This document shows, piece by piece, positions 9,444 to 19,723 of a stretch of 64,000 nt of DNA. The DNA is taken from contig QEXY01000089.1 of assembly GCA_003130875.1 (NCBI GenBank), positions 1-64,000 on the forward strand, in the 5' to 3' direction. The DNA is from Ardenticatenia bacterium. Its GTDB lineage: Bacteria; Chloroflexota; Anaerolineae; 4572-78; NAK82. The notes beneath the pieces are model-generated. The model saw only the letters and a list, made by a program, of their open reading frames with translations, was not told the DNA's origin and did no database searches. Made by a program: the position numbers and the translations under genes. Within the stretch, counting starts at the first letter, position 1; every line of letters starts with the position of its first letter.

Positions 9444-11693
9444 TCAGAGCAACCAGGTGACCACCAGAGCGAGCAACGAGAACACCACCAGCGGATAGCG
9501 GAGCTGTTGCGAGCTGTCATCCTCGGACGCGAGGAGGGAACGCGGCTCAGATGGCAGCTGTTTTGCGCTGGGCATGATCATCTCATAGGCAGTCCCATCG
9601 ATCACCACAATGACGTGCTCGCCGAGGGCGAAATAGCGCCCCGCTTCGGGGTGCTGCGCCAGGAAATCCACGAAGGCCTCCGATCCAAAAATGAGCTGGA
9701 CAGGGGTCATACGGGTCGGGTCGAACGTGGTATCCGTCCACACGCCATCCCGTAGCACAAAGGCACGCTCTCCTACTGTACGCACTTGACCGCCATATGG
9801 ACCGGTGGGTGCGCCAGGGAGTGTCGCCTTCTCCATCTCACTCTGCGCGATTGACTGCTCGACCGCCGCTGCGCCGCTTTGCGGTGCCGGCCCGGCCGCC
9901 TCCAGAGCATGGTAGGCGTCTTGGGCGACTCCAGCACGCCCCTCCTCGGTCAGCGCCCGGGTGGGCTCTTCGATCAGGAATGAGGTATACGGGGTGATGA
10001 TGCCATACCGAATGGACAGGTTCACAATCTGCTGTATCCGTTCCTGGGATTCGCCATGCAGGCGGATCTCATTGAGCAGGTAGCCGATCTTGCGCGTGGC
10101 CCATAGGGGCGGGAGAAAATCCTCACCGCCGACATCGCGGAAGGTGAGATCCCGGTATGTAAAGACCTGCGCTTGATCGTTCATTGTGCCGCGCAGAGTG
10201 ATCGTCGCAGCGCCGCCGGCATAGTAGCGCCCCACGACGGCCAGCTGGCTGCCGGCGAACAAGTCGGGCAAGGGATGCGGATAGAGATCATAGATGCGCA
10301 CTCCCTCGACATCCAGAGTGACGTTGGCCAACACCGGCGTGCTCACTTTGGCATAGAGGGCACTCACCTGTTCATCGATGCGCTCACCCGGTCGTACATA
10401 GGCACTGGCACCGCGCGTTTCGCGTGCCAGATTGTCCAGCAACACGGTGTTCACATCATCGCCCACCCCAAAGGCGAAGATACGCGTATTGGACTGCAAG
10501 GCGCGTTTCACATTATCGAGGATGACCGAGATTTCGACCTCTCCTTCAGTGGGCAGACCATCAGTTAAGAAGATCACAATGACTGGCCGCTCCGCGCTGA
10601 TGGGGTCAGCGGCGATGCGCAGCGCTTCGCGCAAGGCGCCGTCGATGTTGGTGCCACCGGCAGCTCCCAGCGTACGCACAAAGTCGATCCCTTCTTGGGC
10701 TTCGGCTGCCGGGCGCACGCGCTCGGCGAAGACCTCAACGCCGGTGCTGAATGACACAATGTTAAAGCGATCCTGCGGGTTGAGATGTTGGAGCACGTAC
10801 ACCAGGGCATCCTTCGCCTGTTCCAGCTTCTCGCCTTCCATACTGCCCGAGGTGTCCAACACCAGGATCACATCTTTTGCCACCGCGCGTTCGCTCTCAA
10901 CCCGCAGCGGTGGGGTGATCAGCAACAGGAAGAAACCGTCTTCCCCACGCGCCTTGTAGGTGAGCAGGTCGGCACTCAGCGCCTGTTGCGACATGCTGTA
11001 GAACAGCACAAAGTCCCTATCTGGCTTGACAGTGCGCGCCTCCCACCCCACCCGCACGCGATAGTCATCCTGACGGTCAATGGCGACGGGATGGCTGGGG
11101 GAGTAGACCGCCTTGATGGGGTTGCTGGAGGTGATGGACACGCTGATGGAAGCGTCCTGTAACGGTTGCGGTGAGAACTTTTCCGGGCTCAATGGGTAAA
11201 CGTAACGGACCAACCCGTTTTCAGCCGATAACACTTGGGCATATTTCAGTTCAACGCGCCGTTCCTCGCCCGGAGCGATGGGAAATATGCTCGCCTGGAA
11301 AAGGTCACGGCCGATGTACTCGAGCAGGGCAGGGTCACGTCGCCCGCGCACAATTTCATCATAGCGACGACGTGCCTCATCGCGCGTGAGAATCTGGCCA
11401 GAAACAGGCTGACCATCCACCCACATCGTGAACTCCGAAATGGCCGCCTCTTCGGGGAGAGGGAACACATAACTGCCCTCGACCGTGCGCCCCGTATCGT
11501 TCACGAACACTTGATCGATGGACGTGACCGCCACCTGATCCTGAATTGTGACCGTGACACGATGATACTTAACGGTCAGATAACGGGTGACCGGTACATC
11601 GGGGATGATAATCCCATCTGCCGCTGCAGGGGCTGCGGTGACCAATATCAAACCTAACATAGTGAGAGCGATCAGCAACCAGCGTGCACCCAT
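9444..11693 (-). CDS. VIT domain plus von Willebrand factor A domain protein, secreted/membrane anchored
   Basis: 749 aa; signal peptide, VIT region (VTSIDQVFVNDTGRTVEGSYVFPLPEEAAISEFTMWVDGQPVSGQILTRDEARRRYDEIV), MIDAS DTSGSMEGEKLEQAKDAL, C-terminal TM. Confidence 0.88.
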   Translation of the reverse strand: MGARWLLIALTMLGLILVTAAPAAADGIIIPDVPVTRYLTVKYHRVTVTIQDQVAVTSIDQVFVNDTGRTVEGSYVFPLPEEAAISEFTMWVDGQPVSGQILTRDEARRRYDEIVRGRRDPALLEYIGRDLFQASIFPIAPGEERRVELKYAQVLSAENGLVRYVYPLSPEKFSPQPLQDASISVSITSSNPIKAVYSPSHPVAIDRQDDYRVRVGWEARTVKPDRDFVLFYSMSQQALSADLLTYKARGEDGFFLLLITPPLRVESERAVAKDVILVLDTSGSMEGEKLEQAKDALVYVLQHLNPQDRFNIVSFSTGVEVFAERVRPAAEAQEGIDFVRTLGAAGGTNIDGALREALRIAADPISAERPVIVIFLTDGLPTEGEVEISVILDNVKRALQSNTRIFAFGVGDDVNTVLLDNLARETRGASAYVRPGERIDEQVSALYAKVSTPVLANVTLDVEGVRIYDLYPHPLPDLFAGSQLAVVGRYYAGGAATITLRGTMNDQAQVFTYRDLTFRDVGGEDFLPPLWATRKIGYLLNEIRLHGESQERIQQIVNLSIRYGIITPYTSFLIEEPTRALTEEGRAGVAQDAYHALEAAGPAPQSGAAAVEQSIAQSEMEKATLPGAPTGPYGGQVRTVGERAFVLRDGVWTDTTFDPTRMTPVQLIFGSEAFVDFLAQHPEAGRYFALGEHVIVVIDGTAYEMIMPSAKQLPSEPRSLLASEDDSSQQLRYPLVVFSLLALVVTWLL

Positions 11694-11794
11694 CAGTTTC
11701 TCTCCTTTCAGCTCTTGATCGGTTACCTGGAGGTTGCCCTGTCCTTCTCCGATCTCTGTTACTTAGACGCTGGGTCCATTTGTCCAGTTCCCAT

Positions 11795-11823
11795 TTGACA
11801 ATTGTAGAAAGTGATGATAAAAT
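11795..11823 (+). promoter_or_regulatory. near-consensus sigma70-type promoter for the thiamine transport operon
   Basis: TTGACA - 17 nt - TAAAAT, immediately upstream of the TPP riboswitch. Confidence 0.75.
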
Positions 11824-11850
11824 AATCTGTGAAAAAGTGAATAGAACATC

Positions 11851-11943
11851 GTGCTGGGGAGCTGGGTGAGCCCGGCTGAGAGGAGGCCCGATTGATGCCT
11901 CGACCCTTTGAACCTGACCTGGGTAATGCCAGCGTAGGGACTT
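11851..11943 (+). ncRNA. TPP riboswitch (THI element)
   Basis: Contains GGCTGAGAGGAGG...GACCCTTTGAACCTGACCTGGGTAATGCCAGCGTAGGGA, matching the conserved TPP aptamer core; upstream of thiB-thiP. Confidence 0.95.
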
Positions 11944-11958
11944 TGCAGATGGGTTGTG

Positions 11959-11995
11959 AAGCCACCTACCCTGAGGGTCAGGTGGCTTTTCTGTT
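11959..11995 (+). terminator. rho-independent terminator serving as riboswitch expression platform
   Basis: AGCCACCT-ACCC-TGA-GGGT-C-AGGTGGCT stem followed by TTTTCTGTT, between the aptamer and thiB. Confidence 0.85.
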
Positions 11996-12030
11996 ATGTC
12001 ACAATGTCTCTGAGAAAGGAGTGATGAGAA

Positions 12031-13167
12031 ATGAAAGGGCAAGTACGTTTCCGCTTGATGCACCTGATTCTGGTGGTCACTGTGCTCACCGCGCTGATGG
12101 CAATGTCGATCGTGTCATCTGCGGCGCTCGCATCGCCGTTATCACAGACCGCCACAGCCACCCCTGAGCCCACCGCGACACTCGCGTTACCCCCGGATGC
12201 ACCCACGATCACGCTGATGTCGCATGACAGTTTTAACATCAGTGAGTCTGTGTTGCGTGAATTTGAGCTGGCCAACCAGGTGCGCGTGCAACTGCTCCCA
12301 GCCGGCGATGCCGGCGCAGCACTCAACCAGGCCATCTTGAGCAAGAACAACCCTCTGGCGGATGTCTTTTTCGGGGTGGACAACACATTCCTCAGCCGCG
12401 CGTTGCAAGCAGATATCTTCGAACCCTATGCATCGCCTGGGCTGAGCGAGATCCGCGAGGAGCTCAAGCTGGATGCGCAGAACCGCCTGGTGCCGGTGGA
12501 CTACGGGGATGTTTGCCTGAACTACGACAAGGAGTGGTTCGCGCGGAAAGGGATTGAACCACCACGCAATCTAGAATCTCTCATCGAGCCGACTTATAAG
12601 GGGCTGACCGTGGTGGAAAATCCGGCGACCTCTTCACCCGGATTGGCCTTTCTGTTGACCACCATCGGTCACTTTGGCGAGGACAAGTATCTGGATTACT
12701 GGCGTGCGCTGCGCGACAACGACGTGCTGGTCGTAGATGGCTGGGAGGAGGCATATTGGGGACACTTCTCTGCGGCTTCGGATGGCAATCGTCCCATTGT
12801 GGTGAGCTACGCCAGCAGCCCGCCGGCGGAGGTCTATTTTGCCGAGCAGCCGCTGGAAGAAGCCCCCACGGCAGCGGTCACGGCCGATGAGTCCTGCTTC
12901 CGCCAGGTGGAGTTTGTGGGGATATTGCGCGGCACCTCGCATCGCGCATTGGCCGAAAAGCTGGTAGATTATATGCTGAGCAAACGCTTCCAGGAGGATA
13001 TTCCACTTAACATGTTCATGTTCCCAGCCAATGTCAATGCCAGCTTGCCAGAGGTGTTTGTGAAGTTCGCCCAAATCCCCGAGCGGCCGGCCGTGGTGTC
13101 TCCTGAAGCGATCGAAGCGAATCGCGAGCGCTGGATCGAGGAGTGGACGGAGGTCATGTTGCGGTGA
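12031..13167 (+). CDS. thiB: thiamine ABC transporter substrate-binding protein
   Basis: 378 aa; signal peptide, ThiB-like sequence ([49 protein letters not shown]); TPP riboswitch upstream. Confidence 0.92.
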   Translation: MKGQVRFRLMHLILVVTVLTALMAMSIVSSAALASPLSQTATATPEPTATLALPPDAPTITLMSHDSFNISESVLREFELANQVRVQLLPAGDAGAALNQAILSKNNPLADVFFGVDNTFLSRALQADIFEPYASPGLSEIREELKLDAQNRLVPVDYGDVCLNYDKEWFARKGIEPPRNLESLIEPTYKGLTVVENPATSSPGLAFLLTTIGHFGEDKYLDYWRALRDNDVLVVDGWEEAYWGHFSAASDGNRPIVVSYASSPPAEVYFAEQPLEEAPTAAVTADESCFRQVEFVGILRGTSHRALAEKLVDYMLSKRFQEDIPLNMFMFPANVNASLPEVFVKFAQIPERPAVVSPEAIEANRERWIEEWTEVMLR

Positions 13168-13174
13168 CGTTGGC

Positions 13175-14863
13175 ATGAGCCTCCACCAACGAGCACTCGT
13201 CGGGATGCTCTATGCCATCCCGCTGCTCTTCCTGGCGTTGTTCTTTTTCTACCCGCTGCTGTCCATCTTGGTGGTCAGCTTCGCTCCGGAGGGGATGTTC
13301 GATCCGCGAGCATTGCACAAGTTGGTCAGCAGCGGGTATTACCTGCGCATATTGGGTTTTACCGTCTGGCAGGCAGCGCTGTCCACCTTCTTGACAGTGG
13401 TGTTAGCGCTGCCGGGCGCCTATATCTTCGCCCGTTACCGCTTCCCTGGAAAATGGCTTCTACAAGCGCTGACCACGCTGCCCTTCGTGTTGCCCACCGT
13501 AGTAGTGGCCAACGCATTCACCGCCTTGCTCGGACCACAAGGACGTCTCAACCTGCTCCTTATGGCGCTGTTGGGCCGTTCCGAACCTGTGATCGACCTG
13601 CAGCATACGCTCTGGATTATCCTAGCTGCCCACGTCTTCTACAACTATGCGGTGGTCTTGCGCATCGTGAGCAGCTTCTGGGCCAACCTCAACCCGCGTC
13701 TCGAGGAAGCAGCACGAGTCTTGGGTGCCCGTCCGTATGCCGTGTGGCGGCACGTGACCTTGCCCTTGCTGATGCCGGCGTTGGCCGCTGCTGCGTTGCT
13801 CGTGTTCATCTTTTGTTTCACCAGTTTCGGGGTGATCCTCATCCTGGGAGGACCGCGCTTTGCCACGCTTGAAGTGGAGATCTACCGCCAGACGGTCAAC
13901 TACTTTAATCTGCCGATGGCGGCGGCTCTTTCAGTGATTCAGATTATTTTCACATTTGGGTTGATGTGGCTCTACACCCAGCTGCAACGGCGCAGCAGTG
14001 TGCCGCTGGACATGCGCGCTATCACCCAAACCCAACGGTATCCCACCAGCTGGGGTGCGCGTATCCTGGTGGGCGTCAACATCTTCGCGATGATGATAGG
14101 ATTGCTAGTACCACTGCTGGCGCTGGTGGAGCGCTCTTTCACCCTGGGCGGCACGATAACCCTGCGCTACTATGCCGAACTGTTCGTCAATCGGCGCGAT
14201 GCGGTGCTGTATGTACCACCGATTCAGGCGGCGCTGAACTCGCTCGGTTTTGCCGTTGCCACAATGGTCCTAGCACTTGCCCTCGGCATCCTGAGCGCCG
14301 CCATGCTGGCGCGGCCAGCGCGCACCAAGTCTGGGCGAAGGCTCCAATCGCTGCTCGATCCACTGCTCATGCTTCCACTGGGCACCTCGGCTGTGACATT
14401 GGGCTTTGGCTTCATTGTGGCCTTGGACGAACCACCGCTCAATTTGCGCACTTCGCCGCTGCTGATACCCCTGGCGCATACACTGGTCGCCTTCCCCTTC
14501 GTCGTGCGCGCCTTGTTGCCGGCATTGCGCGGCATCAAGCCATCATTGCGCGAGGCCGCCGCTGTGCTAGGCGCCACCCCCTGGCGCGCTTGGCGTGAGG
14601 TGGTATTGCCCATCATCGGCCGTGCCGTGCTGGCCGGAGCGGTATTTGCCTTCACCATCAGTATGGGAGAGTTCGGTGCCACGGCATTGATTGCACGCCC
14701 TCAGCTGCCGACTCTGCCGATAGCGATCTTTCGTTTCCTGGGTCAACCGGGCCTGCTCAATTACGGTCAAGCGCTGGCGATGAGCACGATTCTGATGTGC
14801 GTCTGCACGGTGGGCATGCTGGCGATCGAGCGGTTTCGCATCGTCGGGGTGGGAGAATTTTGA
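13175..14863 (+). CDS. thiP: thiamine ABC transporter permease (two fused permease domains)
   Basis: 562 aa, two ABC permease EAA-type loops (EEAARVLGARPYAVWRHVTLPLLMPAL; REAAAVLGATPWRAWREVVLPIIGRAVL); directly follows thiB. Confidence 0.9.
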   Translation: MSLHQRALVGMLYAIPLLFLALFFFYPLLSILVVSFAPEGMFDPRALHKLVSSGYYLRILGFTVWQAALSTFLTVVLALPGAYIFARYRFPGKWLLQALTTLPFVLPTVVVANAFTALLGPQGRLNLLLMALLGRSEPVIDLQHTLWIILAAHVFYNYAVVLRIVSSFWANLNPRLEEAARVLGARPYAVWRHVTLPLLMPALAAAALLVFIFCFTSFGVILILGGPRFATLEVEIYRQTVNYFNLPMAAALSVIQIIFTFGLMWLYTQLQRRSSVPLDMRAITQTQRYPTSWGARILVGVNIFAMMIGLLVPLLALVERSFTLGGTITLRYYAELFVNRRDAVLYVPPIQAALNSLGFAVATMVLALALGILSAAMLARPARTKSGRRLQSLLDPLLMLPLGTSAVTLGFGFIVALDEPPLNLRTSPLLIPLAHTLVAFPFVVRALLPALRGIKPSLREAAAVLGATPWRAWREVVLPIIGRAVLAGAVFAFTISMGEFGATALIARPQLPTLPIAIFRFLGQPGLLNYGQALAMSTILMCVCTVGMLAIERFRIVGVGEF

Positions 14864-14969
14864 CCATCTGCCTGGCTAAACGCACACCCGGAATGTACCT
14901 CAAGTCCCCCAGATGTCGATCAGGGCTTTTCCCCTTCTCCTATAGCGGTGCTATTGAGGAGTGAGCCAG

Positions 14970-15490
14970 ATGCCATCCCAGCGGGGTAAGCGTTTGCTGG
15001 ACTAATCGGCGCACGGTGCCCGACCGCGCCGCCGCCAGGGGCGGCGCTACCCGTCGGCCGGGTTGTGGGCATTGCTGATCCTGACGGCATTGCACGGGGA
15101 AAGCCACCTGCGCGGGATGTGGTGGTGGGCGCAGGCGCATCAATCCCTCTGGCTGTGCCCGTTGGACTTCCGGACGACAGGGCGTGTGCCGGGGCTGACG
15201 ACATTGCGGTGGGTGTTACGACGCCTGGATGTGGGCGCGTTGCTGCAGGCAGTCAACGCCTGGGCACAGGGCTGGGGAGAGGTGACGGTGATCAGTTTGG
15301 ATGCGAAATGGCTGCGTGGGAGCAAGCGCGGGGAATTGGCGGCCGTGCCGGTGCTGGTGGGGGTGGCGCAGCAGTTAGGGGTGGTGGTGCAACAGCGCGC
15401 GGTGGAAGACGATGGGCTGGAGGCAGCGCTGGCGCTGTTGGAGGAAATCCCCTTGATCGGGAAGGGGGTCAGGGTGGATGCGGGATGGAG
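14970..15490 (+). pseudogene. degenerate, truncated ISAs1-like (H-repeat-associated) transposase remnant
   Basis: Frame from ATG 14970 reads MPSQRGKRLLD*SAHGARPRRRQGRRYPSAGLWALLILTALHGESHLRGMWWWAQAHQ...VPGLTTLRWVLRRLDVGALLQAVNAW...ISLDAKWLRGSKRG, resembling ISAs1 N-terminal half. In-frame TAA at 15003-15005; resemblance stops near 15485. Confidence 0.7.
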
Positions 15491-15507
15491 GTGGCGAAGC
15501 GGGTCTT

Positions 15508-15536
15508 TTGGGTGTGCGATGGGACTGTGCTATACT
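15508..15536 (+). promoter_or_regulatory. promoter candidate for the AKR gene
   Basis: TTGGGT - 17 nt - TATACT, 48 nt upstream of the ATG at 15584. Confidence 0.4.
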
Positions 15537-15583
15537 CTGAATCCCACGGCGGATGTGTCGATAATGGCGAAGAGGGAGAACCA

Positions 15584-16504
15584 ATGCGGTATCGACGCTT
15601 GGGCAAGACAGGATTACATGTCTCGGTGATCGGTCTTGGTACGTGGCAGTTTGGTGGGGAATGGGGCAAACAATTCACCCAGTCCGAGGTGGATCAGATG
15701 CTCGGACGCGCACAAGAGCTGGGGATCAATTTTACTGACACCGCCGAGTGTTATGGTGATCATCTGTCGGAGCAGCTGATCGGCCGTGCGATTCGTGGGC
15801 AGCGCGACAAGTGGATCATCGCCACCAAATTCGGACATCAATTCATCCGCAATTTCGAGCGTGCCGAGCGCTGGGCACCGGAGGAGGTGTTGGCCCAGCT
15901 GGAAGCCTCACTCAAAGCCCTGGGCACCGAAACGATCGACCTGTATCAGTTTCACTCCGGAAGCGATCAGGTCTTCAACCAGGATGCTTTGTGGACGATG
16001 CTGGACAAACAGGTAAAGGCTGGCAAGGTCCGCTTTCTGGGCATTTCGATTAGTAGCAAAAGTGAGAACCTGTATCAGGTGCAGCAGGCCAGCCAAGTGG
16101 GCGCCAGCGTGATCCAGTTAGTTTATAACCGGCTGGAGCGCGGGCCGGAGCAGCGTGTGCTGCCCGCTTGTCAAGAGCAGGATCTGGGAGTGCTCGCCCG
16201 CGTGCCATTGGCAAGCGGTCTGTTAAGTGGCAAGTATCAGCCGGGGACGCAGTTCACTCAAGCCGACGATGTGCGTTCCCAACAAGACCAGGCGGAGCTG
16301 CAGCGGCGGTTGCAGTGGGTACAGGAGATTGCGCGGCAGGAAGTGCCACCGGGCGTGCCAATGGCAGCTTGGGCTCTGGCGTGGTGCCTACGCCATCCCG
16401 CGGTGACGTGCGTCATCCCGGGTTGTAAGACCGTGGAACAGATCGAGATGAATGCCCGCGCTGCCGACCTCGTATCGGCAGACCATCCACAAGCTTGGGA
16501 TTGA
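15584..16504 (+). CDS. aldo/keto reductase
   Basis: 306 aa from [60 protein letters not shown] typical of AKR. The longer ORF from 15065 overlaps the transposase remnant. Confidence 0.92.
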   Translation: MRYRRLGKTGLHVSVIGLGTWQFGGEWGKQFTQSEVDQMLGRAQELGINFTDTAECYGDHLSEQLIGRAIRGQRDKWIIATKFGHQFIRNFERAERWAPEEVLAQLEASLKALGTETIDLYQFHSGSDQVFNQDALWTMLDKQVKAGKVRFLGISISSKSENLYQVQQASQVGASVIQLVYNRLERGPEQRVLPACQEQDLGVLARVPLASGLLSGKYQPGTQFTQADDVRSQQDQAELQRRLQWVQEIARQEVPPGVPMAAWALAWCLRHPAVTCVIPGCKTVEQIEMNARAADLVSADHPQAWD

Positions 16505-16527
16505 TCGCTGTTGAGGAGGGAATTCAG

Positions 16528-18054
16528 GTGCATCCCGGTTCATGTGGTAGAGTCCCGCGTGTGCGTTGGGGCACACCCAGCGAACCCGTCCAAGCGGAGC
16601 CAGCACTCTCACATACAATTGTGATCTTCGGCGCATCTGGGGATCTGACCCAGCGCAAACTGGTGCCCTCGTTGTTCAATCTATATCGCAAAGGGCGTTT
16701 GCCAGAGGAGACACGCATCATCGGCTTTGCACGTCGGCCGTACGACGACCAGAGCTTTCGCGAGATTATGCGCACCGCGGTCAAGAAGTTTTCGGGCAGC
16801 TCATTCGACGAGGCCTTGTGGGATTCCTTCGCACCGATGCTGCATTACGTCCAAGGGGATCTGGAGCGCTTTGAGAGCTATCCACATCTGGAGCAAACGC
16901 TCCGCCGCCTGGAAGGTGGTCCGTCTAATCGTCTGTATTATTTGGCCACGGCGCCGGCGTTGTACATCCCTGTCGTCACCCATCTAGGCGCGGCGGGGAT
17001 GGCAGGGCAGCATGAGGGCTGGCGCAACATCGTCATCGAGAAACCTTTCGGACACGATCTGGCCTCGGCACAAGCGCTCAATCACGCAGTACACAGTGTT
17101 TTCCAAGAAAGCCAGGTCTACCGCATCGACCATTATCTGGGCAAGGAGACGGCACAAAACATCTTGTTCTTCCGTTTTGCCAACACTATCTTCGAGCCGG
17201 TCTGGAATCGGCAGTATGTCTGCAATGTCCAAATCACTGTGGCTGAATGTGTGGATGTTGGCCATCGCGCTGCCTTCTACGACGCGACGGGCGTATTGCG
17301 CGACATGTTTCAGAACCACCTTTTGCAATTGTTAACCTTGGTCGCTATGGAGCCTCCGGCGTCGTTCAACGCCGATGCTTTACGCAATGAGAAGGTCAAA
17401 GTCCTGAGCGCGGTGCGTCCGATTGAGCTGCGCGATACCGTGCGCGCTCAGTACGAAGGCTACCGGAACACACCAGGGGTGGCACCCGACTCGCAAACCC
17501 CCACTTATGCCGCGCTCAAGCTATACATCGATAACTGGCGTTGGCAAGGCGTGCCCTTCTACCTGCGTTCGGGCAAGGCGCTGGCGCAGAAAACCTCCGA
17601 GATCGCCATTCAGTTCCAATGTCCACCGCACGTGATGTTTGACCTGCCACCCGGCAAGGAATTCACACCCAACATCCTTTCTTTGTGCATCCAGCCCAAT
17701 GAGGGCATTCATCTCAAGTTCGAGACCAAAGTGCCTGATTCGGCTCAGGAGACAATCTCCCGCGATCTCGAGTTTCACTACCGGACAGGCTTTGGCGAGC
17801 AAGCAATCCCGGACGCTTATGAACGTCTGTTGCTCGATGCGTTGCGCGGGGACGCTTCGCTCTTTGCCCGTTATGATGAGATCGAAGCCGCCTGGCAACT
17901 CATCGATCCCATTTTGCACGGTTGGGAATCACCCGATGCCCCGCCGTTGGTGACCTATCCAGTGGGCAGCTGGGGGCCACCTGAGGCGGATGCGCTGTTG
18001 GCCCGGGATGGCAATGTGTGGCACCTCAGTTGCGGCGGAGGATGTGAAGATTAG
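16528..18054 (+). CDS. zwf: glucose-6-phosphate 1-dehydrogenase
   Basis: [59 protein letters not shown] are G6PD signatures. GTG at 16528 follows GAGGAGG; upstream in-frame starts exist. Confidence 0.95.
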   Translation: MHPGSCGRVPRVRWGTPSEPVQAEPALSHTIVIFGASGDLTQRKLVPSLFNLYRKGRLPEETRIIGFARRPYDDQSFREIMRTAVKKFSGSSFDEALWDSFAPMLHYVQGDLERFESYPHLEQTLRRLEGGPSNRLYYLATAPALYIPVVTHLGAAGMAGQHEGWRNIVIEKPFGHDLASAQALNHAVHSVFQESQVYRIDHYLGKETAQNILFFRFANTIFEPVWNRQYVCNVQITVAECVDVGHRAAFYDATGVLRDMFQNHLLQLLTLVAMEPPASFNADALRNEKVKVLSAVRPIELRDTVRAQYEGYRNTPGVAPDSQTPTYAALKLYIDNWRWQGVPFYLRSGKALAQKTSEIAIQFQCPPHVMFDLPPGKEFTPNILSLCIQPNEGIHLKFETKVPDSAQETISRDLEFHYRTGFGEQAIPDAYERLLLDALRGDASLFARYDEIEAAWQLIDPILHGWESPDAPPLVTYPVGSWGPPEADALLARDGNVWHLSCGGGCED

Positions 18055-18208
18055 CTGCACGGCTTGTCTCAGCCTCATGGACATCCATCCCAACTGATAT
18101 GGGGCACGTTGTGAAATTGTCATCTCAAATCGGCAGGGCTGTTGCATCGAAGCGAAACAGCCACAGAGGACATTCTCGTCAAAACCTGATAGCAATGGAG
18201 GAAGCACT

Positions 18209-19714
18209 ATGAGCTTATTGGGCATTGACGTCGGCACGACAGGTTGCAAAGCTGGCGTGCTCACCGAAGATGGTGACCTGATAGCCCTGGCCTACCGCGA
18301 GTATCCGATCCTGCATCCTCAACCCGGCTGGGCGGAGCTGGACATGCGGGATGTGTGGAGCAAAGTTCAAGAGGTCATCCGGGCGGTGACAGCCGCGACA
18401 CGCGGACAGCGCATCACCGCCTTGGCTGTTTCCTCCATGGGCGAAGCGATGACCCCCGTATGCCTGTCCGACCGGATCATCCTGGACCACGCCATATTGG
18501 GGATTGACGCACGGGGTGAGGAATATGTTGAACAGATGGCACAGCGACCTGGTGCCCAGCGACTGCACGAGATCAACGGCAATATTTTAGGGTTGGCACA
18601 TTCCGCCCCGAAATTAGCCTGGCTGCGCGATCACCGCCCCGACCTCTTCGAGCGTGCCGACCGGTTCTTGCTCACCAGCGGCCTTATCGGTTTCTTGCTC
18701 GGCGGCGAACCGGTGACAGACTTTTCGCTTGCCAATCGCACCCTTTTATTCGACATCCATGCTGCTGACTGGTCATCTGAGTTGTTGGAGGCAGTGGGCA
18801 TACCGCGCGAGAAGCTCCCGCGCGTCGTACCTGCCGGCAGCGTGGTGGGAGAGGTAGACGCTGGCTTGGCTGACGAATTAGGACTGCCACATGGGGTTCA
18901 GATCGTTGTAGGGGGGCACGATCAATGTTGCAATGCGCTGGGTGCCGGCGTGGTACGTCCAGGGCGTGCAGTGTATGGCATGGGCACTTTTATCTGCATC
19001 ACCCCAACATATGACCATCTGCCGCCAAGCCAACCCTTGCGCGAAGCCGGGCTCAACATTGAGCATCACGTATTGCCCGGCCAGTACGTCAGCTTTATCT
19101 ACAACATCGGCGGCTCCATCCTGCGCTGGGCGCGCGATACGATGGCAGCTGCCGAATATGCTGAGGCAAGAGCGAAGGGATATGATATCTACGACCAGCT
19201 GATGGCCGAGCTGCCCGAAGCACCCACCAACTTGATGGTTCTACCTCACTTTGCCACATGCGGACCGCCCACCTTTGATGCCAATTCCTCCGGGGTTATT
19301 ATGGGCCTGAAGCTGGAAACCACCCGAGGACAGTTGATCAAGGGCCTGCTAGAGGGAATCACATATTATTTTGCCGAAGCGCTGGACTTGATCCCGCGCA
19401 ACGTGCTCCAAATTACCGAGTTTCGCGCTACCGGTGGCGGTTCCAAGTCGGATGTCTGGCTGCAACTGACCGCCGATATTTTGGGGCAGCCGATCATGCG
19501 ACTTCAGGTGAACGAATGTGGCGTGCTGGGTGCCGCGCTGCTGGCCGGTGTAGGCAGTGGTCACTTCGCCTCGGGTGTTGAGGCATCCGAGGCATTCGTC
19601 CGCATCACCCACACCTTTGAGCCACGCCCGGCAACGCACGCCATTTATCAAGAGCGCGTCGCGCGTTACAAACAGCTCTACCCGCTCATCAAAGACTATC
19701 TGCATCAGATGTGA
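18209..19714 (+). CDS. FGGY-family carbohydrate kinase
   Basis: 501 aa; LGIDVGTTGCKAGVLTEDG, VVGGHDQCCNALGAGVVRPGRAVYGMGTF, RATGGGSKSDVWLQLTADILGQPI. Confidence 0.92.
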   Translation: MSLLGIDVGTTGCKAGVLTEDGDLIALAYREYPILHPQPGWAELDMRDVWSKVQEVIRAVTAATRGQRITALAVSSMGEAMTPVCLSDRIILDHAILGIDARGEEYVEQMAQRPGAQRLHEINGNILGLAHSAPKLAWLRDHRPDLFERADRFLLTSGLIGFLLGGEPVTDFSLANRTLLFDIHAADWSSELLEAVGIPREKLPRVVPAGSVVGEVDAGLADELGLPHGVQIVVGGHDQCCNALGAGVVRPGRAVYGMGTFICITPTYDHLPPSQPLREAGLNIEHHVLPGQYVSFIYNIGGSILRWARDTMAAAEYAEARAKGYDIYDQLMAELPEAPTNLMVLPHFATCGPPTFDANSSGVIMGLKLETTRGQLIKGLLEGITYYFAEALDLIPRNVLQITEFRATGGGSKSDVWLQLTADILGQPIMRLQVNECGVLGAALLAGVGSGHFASGVEASEAFVRITHTFEPRPATHAIYQERVARYKQLYPLIKDYLHQM

Positions 19715-19723
19715 AAGGGAAAT

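Noticed and set aside
15065-15583. 479-aa ORF (15065-16504) as a long aldo/keto reductase
   Set aside because: The N-terminal 173 residues are low-complexity Gly/Ala/Arg-rich and overlap the transposase remnant in another frame. AKR homology begins at [10 protein letters not shown] (15584).
18125-18180. GGCTGTT...AACAGCC hairpin before the FGGY kinase
   Set aside because: Short stem and no T-tract; insufficient to call a terminator or operator.
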